This document shows positions 1 through 11,095 of a stretch of DNA of 64,000 nt, one piece after another. Position 1 is the stretch's first letter, and every line of letters starts with the position of its first letter. This DNA is from Dendrophyllia cribrosa (Eukaryota > Cnidaria > Anthozoa > Scleractinia > Dendrophylliidae). Location: positions 5,756,615 through 5,820,614 of the forward strand of contig JAJLRJ010000006.1 in the NCBI GenBank assembly GCA_024195265.1, written 5' to 3'. The translations under genes and the position numbers were made by a program. The notes under the pieces are model-generated. The model saw only the letters and a list, made by a program, of their open reading frames with translations. It made no database searches and was not told the DNA's origin.

Positions 1-469
1 CAATATCCGGGTATTTCATCCCGTATGTCATTTTGCCGCCACAAATCTGAACGCTCGCTAATTTATCACCATCCCTATTTTCATTTTCGCGCGCTCTCTT
101 GCCGTTCTCTAGTGGCTGTCTTATGTAAAGGCACAAACACACACATAAAGAGGATTGGAATTAAGGTTTTCGTATTTCGCTCTTTTAATTATCACTTTTA
201 TCCACGATTTACAGGAATGGAAAATTGGGGTCAACAATTCACTGAGGAGGTCGAGAGGTACTGAGACGAGTTACGACAAAAAAATAAACTTGGAGTTAGT
301 TGATTGGACGGGGCTGTAAGCAGCAAAATATTCCCGCACTGTTAACACAACCTTGGTGGTTACCTTGAACATAAGTAAGTACAAGACTATAGGTATTAGT
401 CATAAGAGTCGGTGATCCACAAAACCTTTGCTTGTTGAGTGACTGACAACTTAACCGCAAATTCACAAA

Positions 470-2245
470 ATGCGCTTGTGTTTCCAAGCCTATTTTCTCG
501 CAGTCTTTCTCGTACTGACCGTAAATGGAACAAAATCCTCCAAAACTTGCGCCAAGCCGTACGACAAGATGACGGTTTGTAACCTGATGTGTAACCTCCT
601 GCAGGATTCGGGCGCGAACGACGCCATTAAAATGCTGCAAGCGAAACTGGAAAACCTTATTGCAGTGGTCAACAAGCCTTCCCCTACAAAGCCACCAGGT
701 AAACTGTTATCCTCATCAAGGATTTCAACTCAGTGATTTAATAAACCACAAGAGGCCCGGCATGTTAAGCGGTAAATCAAACGCGCTAAGCAGTCGGTTT
801 CCTTTTTGCGTCTCGCTCAGCAAGAGGGTCTGTTGTTTGAAATTTTATCTATTTTTACACATTCACTCATCAACGCATAACCGGAATTTTTATCTCGTTT
901 ACAGCACTTCCTGCCTCTTCATGCAAGGAACAGTATAAGAAACACAGGTGAGTTCTTATACGTACCATGGTAAAATCCGGTGATCAGCGAGGGGAAAAAC
1001 TCTTATAGACAAGACAAGACATTTATTATCATAATTATCGGCATGTACAATTTCTTGACACGCAGTTAGCAAAAAAGACGCTAGTCGAGGCGTGCCAAAT
1101 TAATTCTATTACAAATCAGATATTACAGATAATAAGTAAAAAGAAAAGAAAAGAAAAGAAGAAATATGTGTAATAAATTCAAAGCAAGAAAATCTGTTTA
1201 ACGCAAACTGTAAAAGAAGCTAAGGTTTAGGATTTCGCGATTTTATATCTCGTATTATCATGGTAGTGTCAAGGTAATCATCTTTGTCTTTTAATATTTC
1301 AAAGAGCACACTGATTCATTTTCGTTTAAACACATATTTTGACATATCTCTCATTCTACCTGGTATCTCATTCCATAATTTAGCGCCAAAAATTGGGACG
1401 GCTTGTCTTAGAAATGACAGAAAGGATACTGATTTTAAAACTTATTCCTCCGTTTTTTTTAAAAACTGCGAGAATCCTGCAGGAAAAAGGGACCAAAAAT
1501 ATATCGTAATCTAGTCGAATTTACGTGTGCCATTTTCTCTTTCACAGTTCCACCAAAAGCCAAGTGTATACGTTGATGTTTGGTTCACAAAAGACTCGTG
1601 TTTACTGTCAGATGGGAAACTTTGGATGTGGAGATGGAGGATGGACGCTGGCCATGAAGATTAACGGCGCAAAGGTAGGCAGCTGTCATTGCAAACCTAA
1701 GTTATTCACATAGTTTATTTTACATAGTCTATTAACCCTCTTTTGTCGTTGTATTTCAGAGAACTTTCCATTACAATTCTGGGTTTTGGAGCAATAAAAA
1801 TTCCTATAATCTTCCTGGAGGTAAGACTGGGTTTGACGCTCAAGAGACCAAACTGCCGACCTACTGGAACACTCCTTTCTCCAAGATCTGTCTCGGTATG
1901 AAGATCGGCCAGCAGATCAAGTTCATTGTCATCAACAAGCTGGCCAGCTCTCTACACTCACTGATCGCTGACGGGAAATACCGCGCCACCTCATTGGGTC
2001 GTAACACGTGGAAGAAGCTGATTGGTTCTCAGGTCACCCTACAGCCCAACTGTAACAGAGAGGGGTTCAATGTTGTCAGTGGCGACAAAAAATACGGAAG
2101 AGCAAGAATCGGTTTACTTGGAAACAACGAGAACGACTGCAAAACATGTGACACAAGGATCGCGTTTGGTGGTGCAGGAGACAGGGATGATTCCAATACA
2201 TGTGGAAACAAGATGAAAGCCATGGGATACATCTTGGTTCAGTAG
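470..2245 (+). CDS. Secreted fibrinogen-like protein, skeletal organic matrix protein 5-like (copy A)
   Basis: Four exons: 470-698, 905-947, 1548-1674 and 1760-2245, all with GT-AG introns. Joined length is 885 nt, giving 294 aa. Residues 1-20 ([20 protein letters not shown]) are a clear signal peptide. A Cys-containing helical stretch follows, then a fibrinogen-C-like start ([41 protein letters not shown]) and a Cys-rich tail ending [10 protein letters not shown] recognise this pattern from coral proteins annotated as uncharacterized skeletal organic matrix protein 5-like, which are thought to be secreted and were found in skeleton matrix. The molecular function is unknown; a lectin-like or matrix role is inference. 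It is the first of three tandem copies, and its product differs from copy B at only a handful of residues. Alternative reading: a generic fibrinogen-related innate recognition protein. Confidence 0.88.
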
Positions 2246-2290
2246 AGTTGAATTGACTCGTACATTACCGTACAAAATGTCACATGATGC

Positions 2291-2296
2291 AATAAA
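2291..2296 (+). promoter_or_regulatory. Polyadenylation signal of copy A
   Basis: AATAAA lies 46 bases after the stop codon of the copy A gene. It is conserved at 12918-12923 after copy B and mutated after copy C. Confidence 0.7.
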
Positions 2297-2329
2297 AACG
2301 TCATTCAACTATTTGCTGACTGTTTTTGA

Positions 2330-2640
2330 ATTATTCTTCTTCAAGCATATCGAATTAGGTTTCGTAATGAACTGACAAACAATAGGCTGAATAATTTGAT
2401 TGACTGACCAATTGAATGCCTGCTTGACCAAGCAACATTTAAGAAAACTTACTGATTGACAGACCAATTGACTAATTGATAAAATTGATAAAAAATTGAG
2501 CAATAGATTGACTGACAGACCAACCAATGAACTATAGCTCAGACTGAGTAGCATATGGGTGGATATGCAGATTAACCGACTGACAGACCCGTGGACTAAT
2601 TGAGTAACTAAACAACAATTTCAGGGACAGAATAAACACC
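2330..2640. repeat. Degenerate CTGA/CCAA-rich repeat tract
   Basis: Irregular repeats built on GACTGAC and ACCAATTGA words follow the gene's 3' end. The same tract follows copy B (12957-13270) and, in a more diverged form, copy C (22020-22450). Small open frames here are low-complexity artefacts. Confidence 0.6.
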
Positions 2641-3349
2641 ATACCAGCCAATAACCTAACTCAGACTGGGTAAGTGACTGCTTATTGTTTTTTACTGGTC
2701 CCCTTCACTTCCACATTACCCTTTAAAAACTCTGCACATAGGCTGCGCGAACTTCGAGTGAGAACGGTTCACTGAGCGTTTTGTTGCTGCAGTAGCAAAG
2801 TCAAAGTAAAAGTAAAACCACTTCTTTTGAGTTTGTTTTCGCAAATGGCAAGCGTTAAAAAGTGAATAACGTGGTAAAAACGTCCACGTTTCCTTTCAAA
2901 CTCTTGAAAGAACTCTGCACATGAGATGCGCGAACTCGTAAGAACGACTCCCTGAACGTTCGTTGTTAAATCAGTCAACGTGTTTTTGACTAAAGTATAA
3001 CAATATATTTTAAAGTTTATCGCAACTGGCAAGCGTTAAAAAGTGCAACAATTAGCAAAATGATCATCAAGAGATTACGGAAGTAAATAAAAACCAATTT
3101 TTACCATCTTGCTTCAACACCCTGAAATAAACTTTACAGTATCAACCTATTTCATGGCGACGAAGAATGTTGCTTGGTAACAAAAGCTCCAACAATAATG
3201 GAGTGTTCATTATTCACATGGAGGGGGCTGGCAAATGGAACAGTGTACAGAATAGTGTTGAAATGTTGTTGTGCCCTCAAGGATAAAGGTAAACATTTTT
3301 GCTCTCCCCTCCTCCCTCGGGAAAGGTATAACCCCATCCCCTAATGCGT
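2641..3349. other. Intergenic, no gene seen (unit 1)
   Basis: Single-copy-looking AT-rich sequence shared with unit 2 (13271-13973). It contains an internal imperfect direct repeat built on CTCTGCACAT-GCGCGAACT and CTGGCAAGCGTTAAAAAGTG words, at about 2730-2860 and 2895-3045. No splice-bounded coding segment was found. Confidence 0.5.
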
Positions 3350-3476
3350 ACATTAATGCACATTAATGCATTAATGCACATTAATGCATTAATGCACATT
3401 AATGCATTAATGCACATTAATGCATTAATGCACATTAATGCATTAATGCACATTAATGCATTAATGCACATTAATG
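3350..3476. repeat. 18-bp palindromic minisatellite (ATTAATGCA/TGCATTAAT)
   Basis: About seven copies of an 18-bp unit alternating CATTAATGCA and TTAATGCA. Unit 2 keeps only about two copies at 13976-14012, so the array expanded or contracted after the duplication. The unit is self-complementary, so both strands give the same weak peptide repeat (MHINAL or MCINAL). That is not a gene. Confidence 0.9.
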
Positions 3477-3609
3477 GGTGTTTCTTGGTGTTGCGGAAGC
3501 CATTGTTGGTTAGCTTTTGTGTTGTGGTGTGGGTATTGTTCAGTGTCTTTTGAATCTTTTGTTTTACGTCATTTGGTGATCACACCATCCGCAACACCAA
3601 GAAACTACC
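3477..3609. mobile_element. 133-bp MITE, hAT-like (8-9 bp TSD), unit 1 only
   Basis: Terminal inverted repeats of about 20 bp (TTTCTTGGTGTTGCGGA at the left, its exact complement at the right) bound a 133-bp insert. It is flanked by direct repeats of ACATTAATG (3468-3476 and 3610-3618). Unit 2 has the unoccupied site near 14010. The 8-9 bp duplication suggests the hAT group. The interior motif around TTTTGTTTTACGTCA is shared with the element at 5649-5801. Confidence 0.88.
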
Positions 3610-3618
3610 ACATTAATG

Positions 3619-5030
3619 CACACTGGCATCTGAGCTCTTTTACAAACTTCATTTCATTGTCATTTTTTGTTTAGTTAACTGAAAAAATATTTCAATATTG
3701 CGGCATTACAACACAAAAAGTGACTGGAAAATGATCGCATGTCCTGTTGTTATTTTCTTTAGTGACCAGTGTGCAGAGCGCAGTGCTGCTATTCTCGGTC
3801 CCAAAAACATCAGTGAATAAAACAAAATCACCAAACCTTTTATCTTTAACCTAAGAAAAAAAGATTTCCACGTAAGATACTTCTCCACAGAAATATTCTC
3901 CAGGAAAATGCCTAAAACTGTGCTAAACGCCAGACAAACGGATTTTACACCTGAAAAAGAATTCACCTTGAGTCTATCACAAACCGTGTCGGGGATTTTG
4001 ATATTTGTTTTGCACACAAAATTAAAGTGATTTGAAGATTGCTTAGAGTTTTCTATCCGATCCTTTTTGCGTTCGTGCCAATAACTTAAAAACTAAAGCG
4101 AATTTCTAACATCCCCGACACAGTTTTGGAGGCCAATGTCTGCTTAATACCATGCAACTACCGATAGTTTCATGGAACGAAATAGTAGCGCGGGTAATTT
4201 GCGTTATTACACATCGGTAATTTTTCGAGTAAAGTACGATATCGCGTATTTTACTCTGTCGACGATGTTATAATTTTGTGTGTTTTCTATTATATAAGCT
4301 TAACGTTAATATATAGGTTAGAGGAATAAAACAAAATTAATTAATTATTTATTCACCTAAGTGTCGCAGCGAAAAATGAATATAAATATATCGAAAATGA
4401 ATTATTTGCATGCGAATAAGGTTTTTATGCCTTCTGTGTTTATTTTGTGCTTATTTTATTATTTATTTAAAACACGTCCGGGACATGAGTCAATTTCAGC
4501 AAAGCAATTATGAATGCCCCTAGTATTGTTTCTGTTATTTATTTTTTCTGGCACAACCAGAAGGCATTAAAGACCTATTAACCGTTAGGACTGCACTCTA
4601 ATGATAACAGGCACATTTAAAGAAATTATGTTAAGAAACATAAATCTAAAGGGGAATTAACGTACAACCCAGAACTTCACCGCAACAGAAGGTGTAAGAC
4701 TGACAGAGGGTCCTGAGAAACTACCCACAGGGTACCCACACTGGGACATTGTGCGAGCAAGGCAGAGTAAAGATGACAGAACTCATCTTTATATTCGGAA
4801 TTCGAATCTAATACAACAAGGGAAAAGTTCTAATCATAGGTTGAAGAGATAATGGCAGTGCATAGAAATATACAATTACCTTCATTCTACATGAGTTTGT
4901 CATATTTTGTTTACTAAAACGGGTAGCTACATGTAAAAAAGATGCAAACTAACGTCCATCTACGGAATGAACCAATATAAGTTCATTGTAATGTGACACC
5001 TATGACACTTATGAGCTTCTGCGATAACCC
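3619..5030. other. Intergenic, no gene seen (unit 1)
   Basis: AT-rich sequence matching 14011-15412 in unit 2. A minus-strand open frame at 3706-4017 (103 aa) is conserved in unit 2, but only at the level of the surrounding noncoding DNA, so it is not taken as a gene. The similarity carries no coding signature such as codon-third-position bias. Confidence 0.4.
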
Positions 5031-5036
5031 ATTGGG

Positions 5037-5118
5037 TATTCTTTGGTGTGGCGGAAAATATTGTTCTTTGTTTGTTTTGTGTCTTTTAAATCTCTTGTTT
5101 CGCGTCATTTAAAACCAG
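5037..5118. mobile_element. Old relic of the same MITE family
   Basis: Sequence resembling one end and the interior of the 3477-3609 element (TTCTTTGGTGTGGCGGAAA, then TTTCGCGTCATTT) without its second terminal repeat. It occurs in both units (also about 15428-15509), so it predates the duplication. Confidence 0.5.
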
Positions 5119-5214
5119 TCTGAAGATGCCCGCTTTTATACAAAGACAAACCTATATTAAAGCCGAATCGAATTGAAGCACGACTCAGGCCTTTACCGCA
5201 ACATTATCTGAAAG

Positions 5215-5284
5215 ATGGAAAACTACCCAATGGTTCTCTTCGCACTGGGGGTCTTTGCCGCATCATTTCCAACTGATTCTGAAG
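5215..5284 (+). pseudogene. Orphan signal-peptide exon (unit 1)
   Basis: An ATG is followed by about 23 codons with a strongly hydrophobic core (MVLFALGVFAASF), ending at GAAG|GTACAA, a plausible splice donor. This looks like the first exon of a secreted protein, but no matching downstream exon could be found before the next gene copy. The unit-2 counterpart (15608-15681) is four bases longer before the donor, so the two would splice in different phases. That argues for decay, or for an exon from a vanished tandem neighbour. Confidence 0.4.
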
Positions 5285-5648
5285 GTACAACTCTTCCATG
5301 CCGTTCACCATTTTTGGCGCCCAGCTTTATTTTTCCTTATGACGTTTCTTTCTATCACGTAGGTTATTTCTCTAAATTTCCTGTTGCTAAAAGCACTTAA
5401 AAAACTCATTAATAATTCATGACCATTTTGTCCAATCCGATGCTCCTCTCTAGTCACGAGGAAAGCACTCTTTACCACATAAAATACGCTTGAAACTAAA
5501 AAGCCCGGGGAGGGTTTTGAATGTGGCCCAGGGGAATAATGGGGTATAATAGAAAAACAATGGCATACAAATGAACGTGAAGCATTATATAATGACACAC
5601 GTTGCATTATCTATCAATATTCATATATAATGCCACATGTGATATTAT

Positions 5649-5801
5649 GGGTTTACCTCGGTGTAAGAACCTATGACTTTTTCCTTTGTTTTTTACCTTT
5701 GTAGTATTGCATTCCCAGTTGACTCTATTGTTTTATGCCTTTTGTTTTCTTTGTTTTACGTCACTCGTGAATTTGACAGGTTCTTACACCGAGGATGAGC
5801 C
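5649..5801. mobile_element. 153-bp MITE with 8-bp TSD, unit 1 only
   Basis: Inverted termini around CCTCGGTGTAAGAACC and GGTTCTTACACCGAGG bound the insert. The target duplication GATATTAT is at 5641-5648 and 5802-5809, and the empty site with a single GATATTAT lies just before 16012 in unit 2. Eight-base duplications point to hAT-type transposition. The interior motif TTTTACGTCACTCGTG relates it to the 3477-3609 element. Confidence 0.92.
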
Positions 5802-5917
5802 GATATTATATAATGCTTCAAGTTTATATACAGTAGGAATTAAATACTGAGAACAACCATTAATTTCACGCAACACATTTATTTTGTGCTAACTTACAAA
5901 TGAAAAGTACAATTATT

Positions 5918-6675
5918 CATCGCCAACTATTCCGGTCACGACATTTCGCGCGCCTTACATGATGAGTGACATACCGCTGCGTATTAGCGGGCTCGTATTC
6001 CCGCGGCGCGAAGGACCGAAAATGTTGTTTACATGATCTAAGTTTAGCCCACACAAATTCCGCTGACAAATATACTGTGATACGAAGAAAAGAGACAACA
6101 AAGTTAGCTTTTAAACGATGGTTTTTGCGAGAAATTTGGATGAAAGACGGACGAGATATCGTCATTCGAAGACAGCGAATTTTAGAATTTTAGCGTGAGC
6201 TTTGGATTATCAATTTCCTAGCGTTTTTGCAAAGGAAAAGGACGGATCAAACATTTCGCTGTGGGCTTGATATTTTAGAATACGGCTGAGAACAGAGTCA
6301 ACTATGGATCTCCACTCCGGCAAATGAAGTACCAAGCACAGGAACACAAGTATGTGTCTTTAATTTTAGGCTTTTGTGTGCATTTGCCTGCTACTGTAAA
6401 GGCTTAATGGGCCGCTCACCTCGATACAAAGCGAGGAAAAAAGGACGGGTTTTTTTTTAAACTACAGTCTTATTATTTACAGCTGTACACAGACAGTAGT
6501 CGTTACAATTACATCCCGGTCCGGCAAATGTTCCATCTGTAATTTTCAACCGACTATTTCGAAATATTCGAAACCTCTCCATACATTTCTTTGTACAATT
6601 TGACGCCATTTTGAGAGTTACTTTCTAAGAAACCGCTTAAGCTACGCGGGCGCTTGGCCGGAATAGTTGGCGATG
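5918..6675. mobile_element. 758-bp inverted-repeat element, unit 1 only, no TSD
   Basis: The insert begins CATCGCCAACTATTCCGG and ends with its exact complement. In unit 2 the flanks (AATTATT and GAATACTGAG) are joined directly near 16119, with nothing lost or duplicated. No target duplication is visible, so either it inserts without one or unit 2 underwent clean excision. It contains a 50-aa Cys-rich open frame on the minus strand (6457-6609). Confidence 0.85.
6457..6609 (-). CDS. 50-aa Cys-rich hypothetical protein in the 758-bp element
   Basis: A short complete frame from ATG to TAA. It starts MASNCTKKCMERF and has a C-terminal cluster GCNCNDYCLC (four of its six cysteines within 10 residues, CxCxxxCxC spacing) that could bind zinc. 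The start ATG lies within about 70 bases of the right terminal repeat. I do not recognise the family. It could be the truncated N-terminus of a transposase whose remainder is missing, or chance. No experimental or comparative support is available from this window alone. Confidence 0.25.
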   Translation of the reverse strand: MASNCTKKCMERFRIFRNSRLKITDGTFAGPGCNCNDYCLCTAVNNKTVV

Positions 6676-7139
6676 GAATACTGAGCCCGACATAACAACT
6701 TTGTTTACTTTGGAACTATCTGGTATAGTCATGTTAGCTAACAATTCATCTGCGACGTCAAAATCTAACGATTCAAAATCTAATAAATTTGAATTGCTTT
6801 CAGCTGCATCTGTTTTAGAAAGACTAACTTTTGTGCTGGGGGTGTTAGTCGACGCGCTATCTGTAAGATTTGCGACTGGTGGTCCGAGCAAATTGCTGAC
6901 CATCATTTGTTGTTCAAAAGACCGCATTCGAATAAAATACTGACATAGTTCTGCATATTTAAATTTCTAATTTTATTTCTCCTTCATTATTGTTGTTCAA
7001 TTCCCAAATGCAAACAACCTTCTTTTGTTTTCTCATACATGTATCACTCCACATAGTTTCATCGATATTGGACAAAATGGTCATGAATTATTAACGATTT
7101 TTTTTAAGTCATTCAATAAACTCATTCAATAAACGTGTT
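6676..7139. other. Intergenic, small open frame on minus strand, function unknown
   Basis: Minus-strand frame 6637-6927 (96 aa, Ser/Thr/Asp-rich, no domain recognised) is matched in unit 2 by 16201-16401 (66 aa), where about 30 extra bases and the absence of the 758-bp element shorten it. Because its length depends on an insertion boundary, it is not taken as a gene. Confidence 0.3.
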
Positions 7140-7143
7140 TTAA

Positions 7144-7864
7144 GGTTACAGTGTACCTTCAGATCGAAAATTTATTGAAATTTTTTTTTTTTTGGCGTCA
7201 AAATAAAGTTTACAGAATGAACTTTCATACAAAACAAATTATCGAAAAATAGTGAAAATTGACGGAGAAATGATGGTATAACTTTTGTGGGCGGAGTTTG
7301 TTTATGAAGCGATATGTTTTTCTAAGCGCTGTTTTCTCAAAGTTAATTTTTCGCTTGTTGGGGACACTTTAAAGAGCTACAACTCAAAGGGAATTTATTC
7401 GATTTTCCTCAAATTTGGAAAGAAGCTAGGCTAACATATAATCAACAAAAACATATCGGCGAATTTCTTATTTCCGAAAACTTTTTTGTCAAGAGCCATT
7501 TCCGTGCGATCACTCCAATTTTTTTTCTCCCCTTTTCGAAAATATTCTGTAACTTTTCACTGCAATTGAATATGGGAAATCGCCGACACGTTTTTTTAGC
7601 GCTTCGTGTCCGGAAATCCGAGAACAAATCAAATTAGCAAAATACAATAATCGCTTTGAGTTATAGCGTTTTAAAGCTGATTCGGACGTTCGAATTTAGA
7701 CGTCGTAAAAAATTCGACAATTTATTTTATTACCAAATGGTTTCCATATTTAGATAGCCAGCTCTATAAGCTTTAATTTGATATCTGGGTTTAGGTATAT
7801 TAAGTGTAATCTTAAGACGCTAGAGCTGTTATACTGGAGACACCCCCGAAGGTACACTGTAACC
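7144..7864. mobile_element. 721-bp TTAA-flanked element (unit 1 copy)
   Basis: Inverted ends GGTTACAGTGTACCTTC and its complement, each flanked by TTAA (7140-7143 and 7865-7868). A TTAA target is typical of piggyBac-like and Kolobok-like elements. There is no transposase, so it is non-autonomous. Internal sequence near each end is also inverted (CTACAACTCAAAG against CTTTGAGTTATAG). The same copy is at the equivalent place in unit 2. Confidence 0.8.
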
Positions 7865-7868
7865 TTAA

Positions 7869-9433
7869 GTCATTTAATAAACTCGCAGCACGTGTTTTAT
7901 GGGAAAAAAATGGAAAATGACAACCAACGACATCGCAAAAACTCGTAAGCCACAAAACCGTCAAAAATGGACATCATTTGCGCCCAAATTGCATACAAGA
8001 CACAACGAAAACACAATGTTGAGGTAAGTGAAGTTTATTTCCACATTAAAGCTTTATTTTAGCATATATAAGACTAAAATAAATTTCCCATACAAAGTCT
8101 ACAAATCGTTCGTTGCGTTAACATCACATACTAAGCTTGGGCTGCCTGTGGGATAACAAATCCACAAAAGACACTTGCCAACAAAAATATTTTCCACGAA
8201 AATGTGTGAAACAATGCTAATCACTACCTCAGCAGACATCTTCAACGAACATGAAGGCACCAGAGTCCACCCTGGCATTTTTACGCGCAATTATTCCAAA
8301 GAACAATGATGAAGTACAATAAGTGATGTACACCCAGCAATTTCAATACCCGCGATGCTGTATTGTCTGAGCGTTTTGAATTGGCACAAGTTGTTCTACA
8401 AACAAGTGTCAATCAATTTTTGCAACCTGTTTTTTTTTTCTCAAAAGGTAGTGTATTTTCAAATGAGAGTTTCAATAGGACGAGTTACTGAATTTAACTA
8501 CTATAACCTGTTACTTGTTGGCGTAATTGAGTGCTGCCAGTCGTAAAGATTCTTTCGACGCCGACGCCTAAGTAAAACGAAGAAAACCTCTTCTTTTCCT
8601 TGCATTCATGCTTATTTCACTTTTATTAATAACACAAATTCCCGGCACAAATTGTCGTGCTTGTCATCACATCCAAAGGGCAATCAAAGTCTATTTTCTC
8701 GTCACAATATCAGTACTGATTATTAAAGCAATAAATTATCTGACTGAGTTACTCAAACTGTAAAGCAAACAGCAAAGAGAATTAATCAGTTTTGAGCAAA
8801 GAACTAAGCAAAGCAGAGGTTAACATGGTCTATTGTAACATGAGTGACGTTTCCATGTTATTTACATTTTCACAAAGAACTTTGTGCTACGTGTTTCAGA
8901 CTGTTTATTAATGCTCATCTTCTTTGCTTCTGCGAAACAATGCGGATACTGAGTTCTTTATCAAAAGTTCGTATTTCTCTCATTTAAAAGAAATAATCGG
9001 CACGTTCAAATTCAAGCTTTGTAGGAGAAGAAACGAAATAATTCTTTAATGAACTTGCATTGCTGGTAGGTACCATTTGTGTTTATAATTTAACAGGATT
9101 TGGGAGGCGACTTTGCGTGCAATTTCAAATCGCTATTGTATAAAACTACCGACGGCATTCATTCAACCCTTTCGTAAACAGTCGATGCCATTTATAGCGG
9201 TCGATGCCATCATTAGTAGTAAGCCCTTTATAATGGGGAGCTGTAGATTTCAGTACGACTTTTGAATTTAAAGCTGTGGTCACATCCCCAGGGCTGTCGG
9301 TCCTCATTTTAATGTTGCTGACCGGAAGATTAACAGACACTGAGGTATAAAAATAGTGTGATAAATGTTTATCTAGAGCACGCGAACTAGGTTTGAATAG
9401 TCGCACTCGCAGTCCGATCTAAAGATCCCTATT
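7869..9433. other. Intergenic, no gene seen (unit 1)
   Basis: AT-rich sequence matching 17342-19266 of unit 2 except for the insertion at 18197-18568 there. Short open frames (for example 9146-9406 minus) are broken by small indels between the units and show no splice context. Confidence 0.45.
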
Positions 9434-9997
9434 AATACATGTCTAAGCCTGGATTATGTCGTAATTAGGTTTAGTTGAAACAAATAAGTTAAATATAACT
9501 TGAGACCAAAGTTAGATTTACGCTTTTGTCCGGGAAAGTGATTTACGGTCACCTATTATAAATGTATCAGTAAAGAAATTCATTTCATTCATTCATCCTC
9601 TTCGTCCCATCGGGGACATAAGGCCGCTTTTGCAGTTTCAGTAACAAGCTGATGTTTTCTGGGGTGGGGTTGTTAGCCCCACGCCCAACCCCCAACCTGG
9701 AGGGCCAGTTGCTGCTTTTAGTCTGTCCTCTCCCCTGTAACCTGCCCGGCTTGGTTAGACCTGCCAGGGGCTTAAGCCCCCACCGGTTTAGCTCACAGGG
9801 TCATTGAGGCACACAAGCTCCCCCACCACGACAAGGTAACAGCACACGGGGAATACATGTCTAAGCCTGGATTATGTCGTAATTAGGTTTAGTCGAAACA
9901 AATAAGTTAAATATAACTTGAGACCAAAGTTAGATTTACGCTTTTGTCCGGGAAAGTGATTTACGGTCACCTATTATAAATGTATCAGTAAAGAAAT
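9434..9997. mobile_element. 272-bp insertion flanked by 146-bp direct repeats, unit 1 only
   Basis: A 146-bp segment (9434-9579) recurs almost perfectly at 9852-9997 (one C/T difference), separated by 272 bp. Unit 2 has a single copy at about 19268-19413 and no insert. The insert is GC-richer and begins on this strand with an ATTC/CATT microsatellite followed by a conserved-looking GTCCCATCGGGGACATAAGG block. Read on the minus strand it ends in an ATGA-type tail, as LINE or SINE 3' ends do. The flanking repeats look like an unusually long target-site duplication. Confidence 0.75.
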
Positions 9998-11095
9998 ACA
10001 AGTTAATTTTTCGGTTATTTGGCGGACCTATGGAAGTGTAACGGTGATGGAGAATACCAGCATACGAATATCGGGGTCGCCGTAAGGTTCATTGATAAAA
10101 GTGACTAAATCAATTTTAAGTGTCAGTAAAATGGTAGCAACTGTTTACAAAAGCGAAACTTGAACGGGTGACGTTTATAATTTCCTTAGGTCACCCCAAC
10201 CAATCTTGATTCATTTTGGAGGGATAAATAACATTAAACGCGCTTTTCTGTTACCGCTTCACCACATTTCAAACTCGTTATCAAATCAACTCGGCTTGGA
10301 TTCGCTCGCTAGTTTTTGACACGGACAATTTGAAACTGTAAATAAAATCGCCGTAAAAAAACACCTGTACGAACGGCTCATAATACAAATGTCTTGCTTT
10401 ACATTACGAGTTATAATTACTTCACCAACTTAAAAAAATTGACTGAGATTGAGACCCAGAAACATATCATCGGTACGTGCGAAAATTGAAACTATCTATA
10501 AGTTCCAACGATATTTTCCTAACAGGAAAGTGGTCCGTTTAATTATCTGCCTCTTGTATATTTTTGTCCCGATGTTTTCCAGTCGTTTTAATTTCACTCT
10601 CTTCACTTGCGACAATATCCGGGTATTTCATCCCGTATGTCATTTTGCCGCCACAACTCTGAACGCTCGCTAATTTATCACCGTCCCTTTTTTCATTTTC
10701 GCGCGCTCTCTTGCCCTTCTCTAGTGGCTGTCTTATGTAAAGGCACAAACACACACATAAAGAGGAATGGAATTGAGGTTTTCGCATTTCGCTCTTTTAA
10801 TTATCACTTTTATCCACGATATACAAGAATGGAAGTTGTTATCTCAAAAATTGGTGTCAACAATTCACTAAGGAGGCCGAGAAGTACTGAGACGAGTTAC
10901 GACAAAAAAATAAACTTGGAGTTAGTTGATTGGACGGGGCTGTAAGCAGGAAAATATTCCCGCACTGTTAACACAACCTTGGTGGTTACCTTGAACATAA
11001 GTAAGTACAAGACTATAGGTATTAGTCATAAGAGTCGGTGATCCACAAAACCTTTGCTTGTTGAGTGACTGACAACTTAACCGCAAATTCACAAA

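Larger units (their letters stand above)
1..10612. repeat. Tandem segmental duplication, unit 1
   Basis: The whole stretch aligns base by base with 10613-20026, starting at the shared sequence at 1 and 10613. Gene start codons are offset by 10626 bases. The 5' edge of the unit lies before the window. Similarity to unit 2 is very high in both coding and noncoding DNA, so the duplication is recent. Unit 1 alone carries insertions at 3477-3609, 5649-5801, 5918-6675 and 9580-9851, and an expanded minisatellite at 3350-3476, which account for its greater length. Confidence 0.95.

Noticed and set aside
3706..4017. 103-aa protein conserved in both duplicated units (also 14099-14410)
   Set aside because: Conservation equals that of the surrounding noncoding DNA; no start context, domain or splice support.
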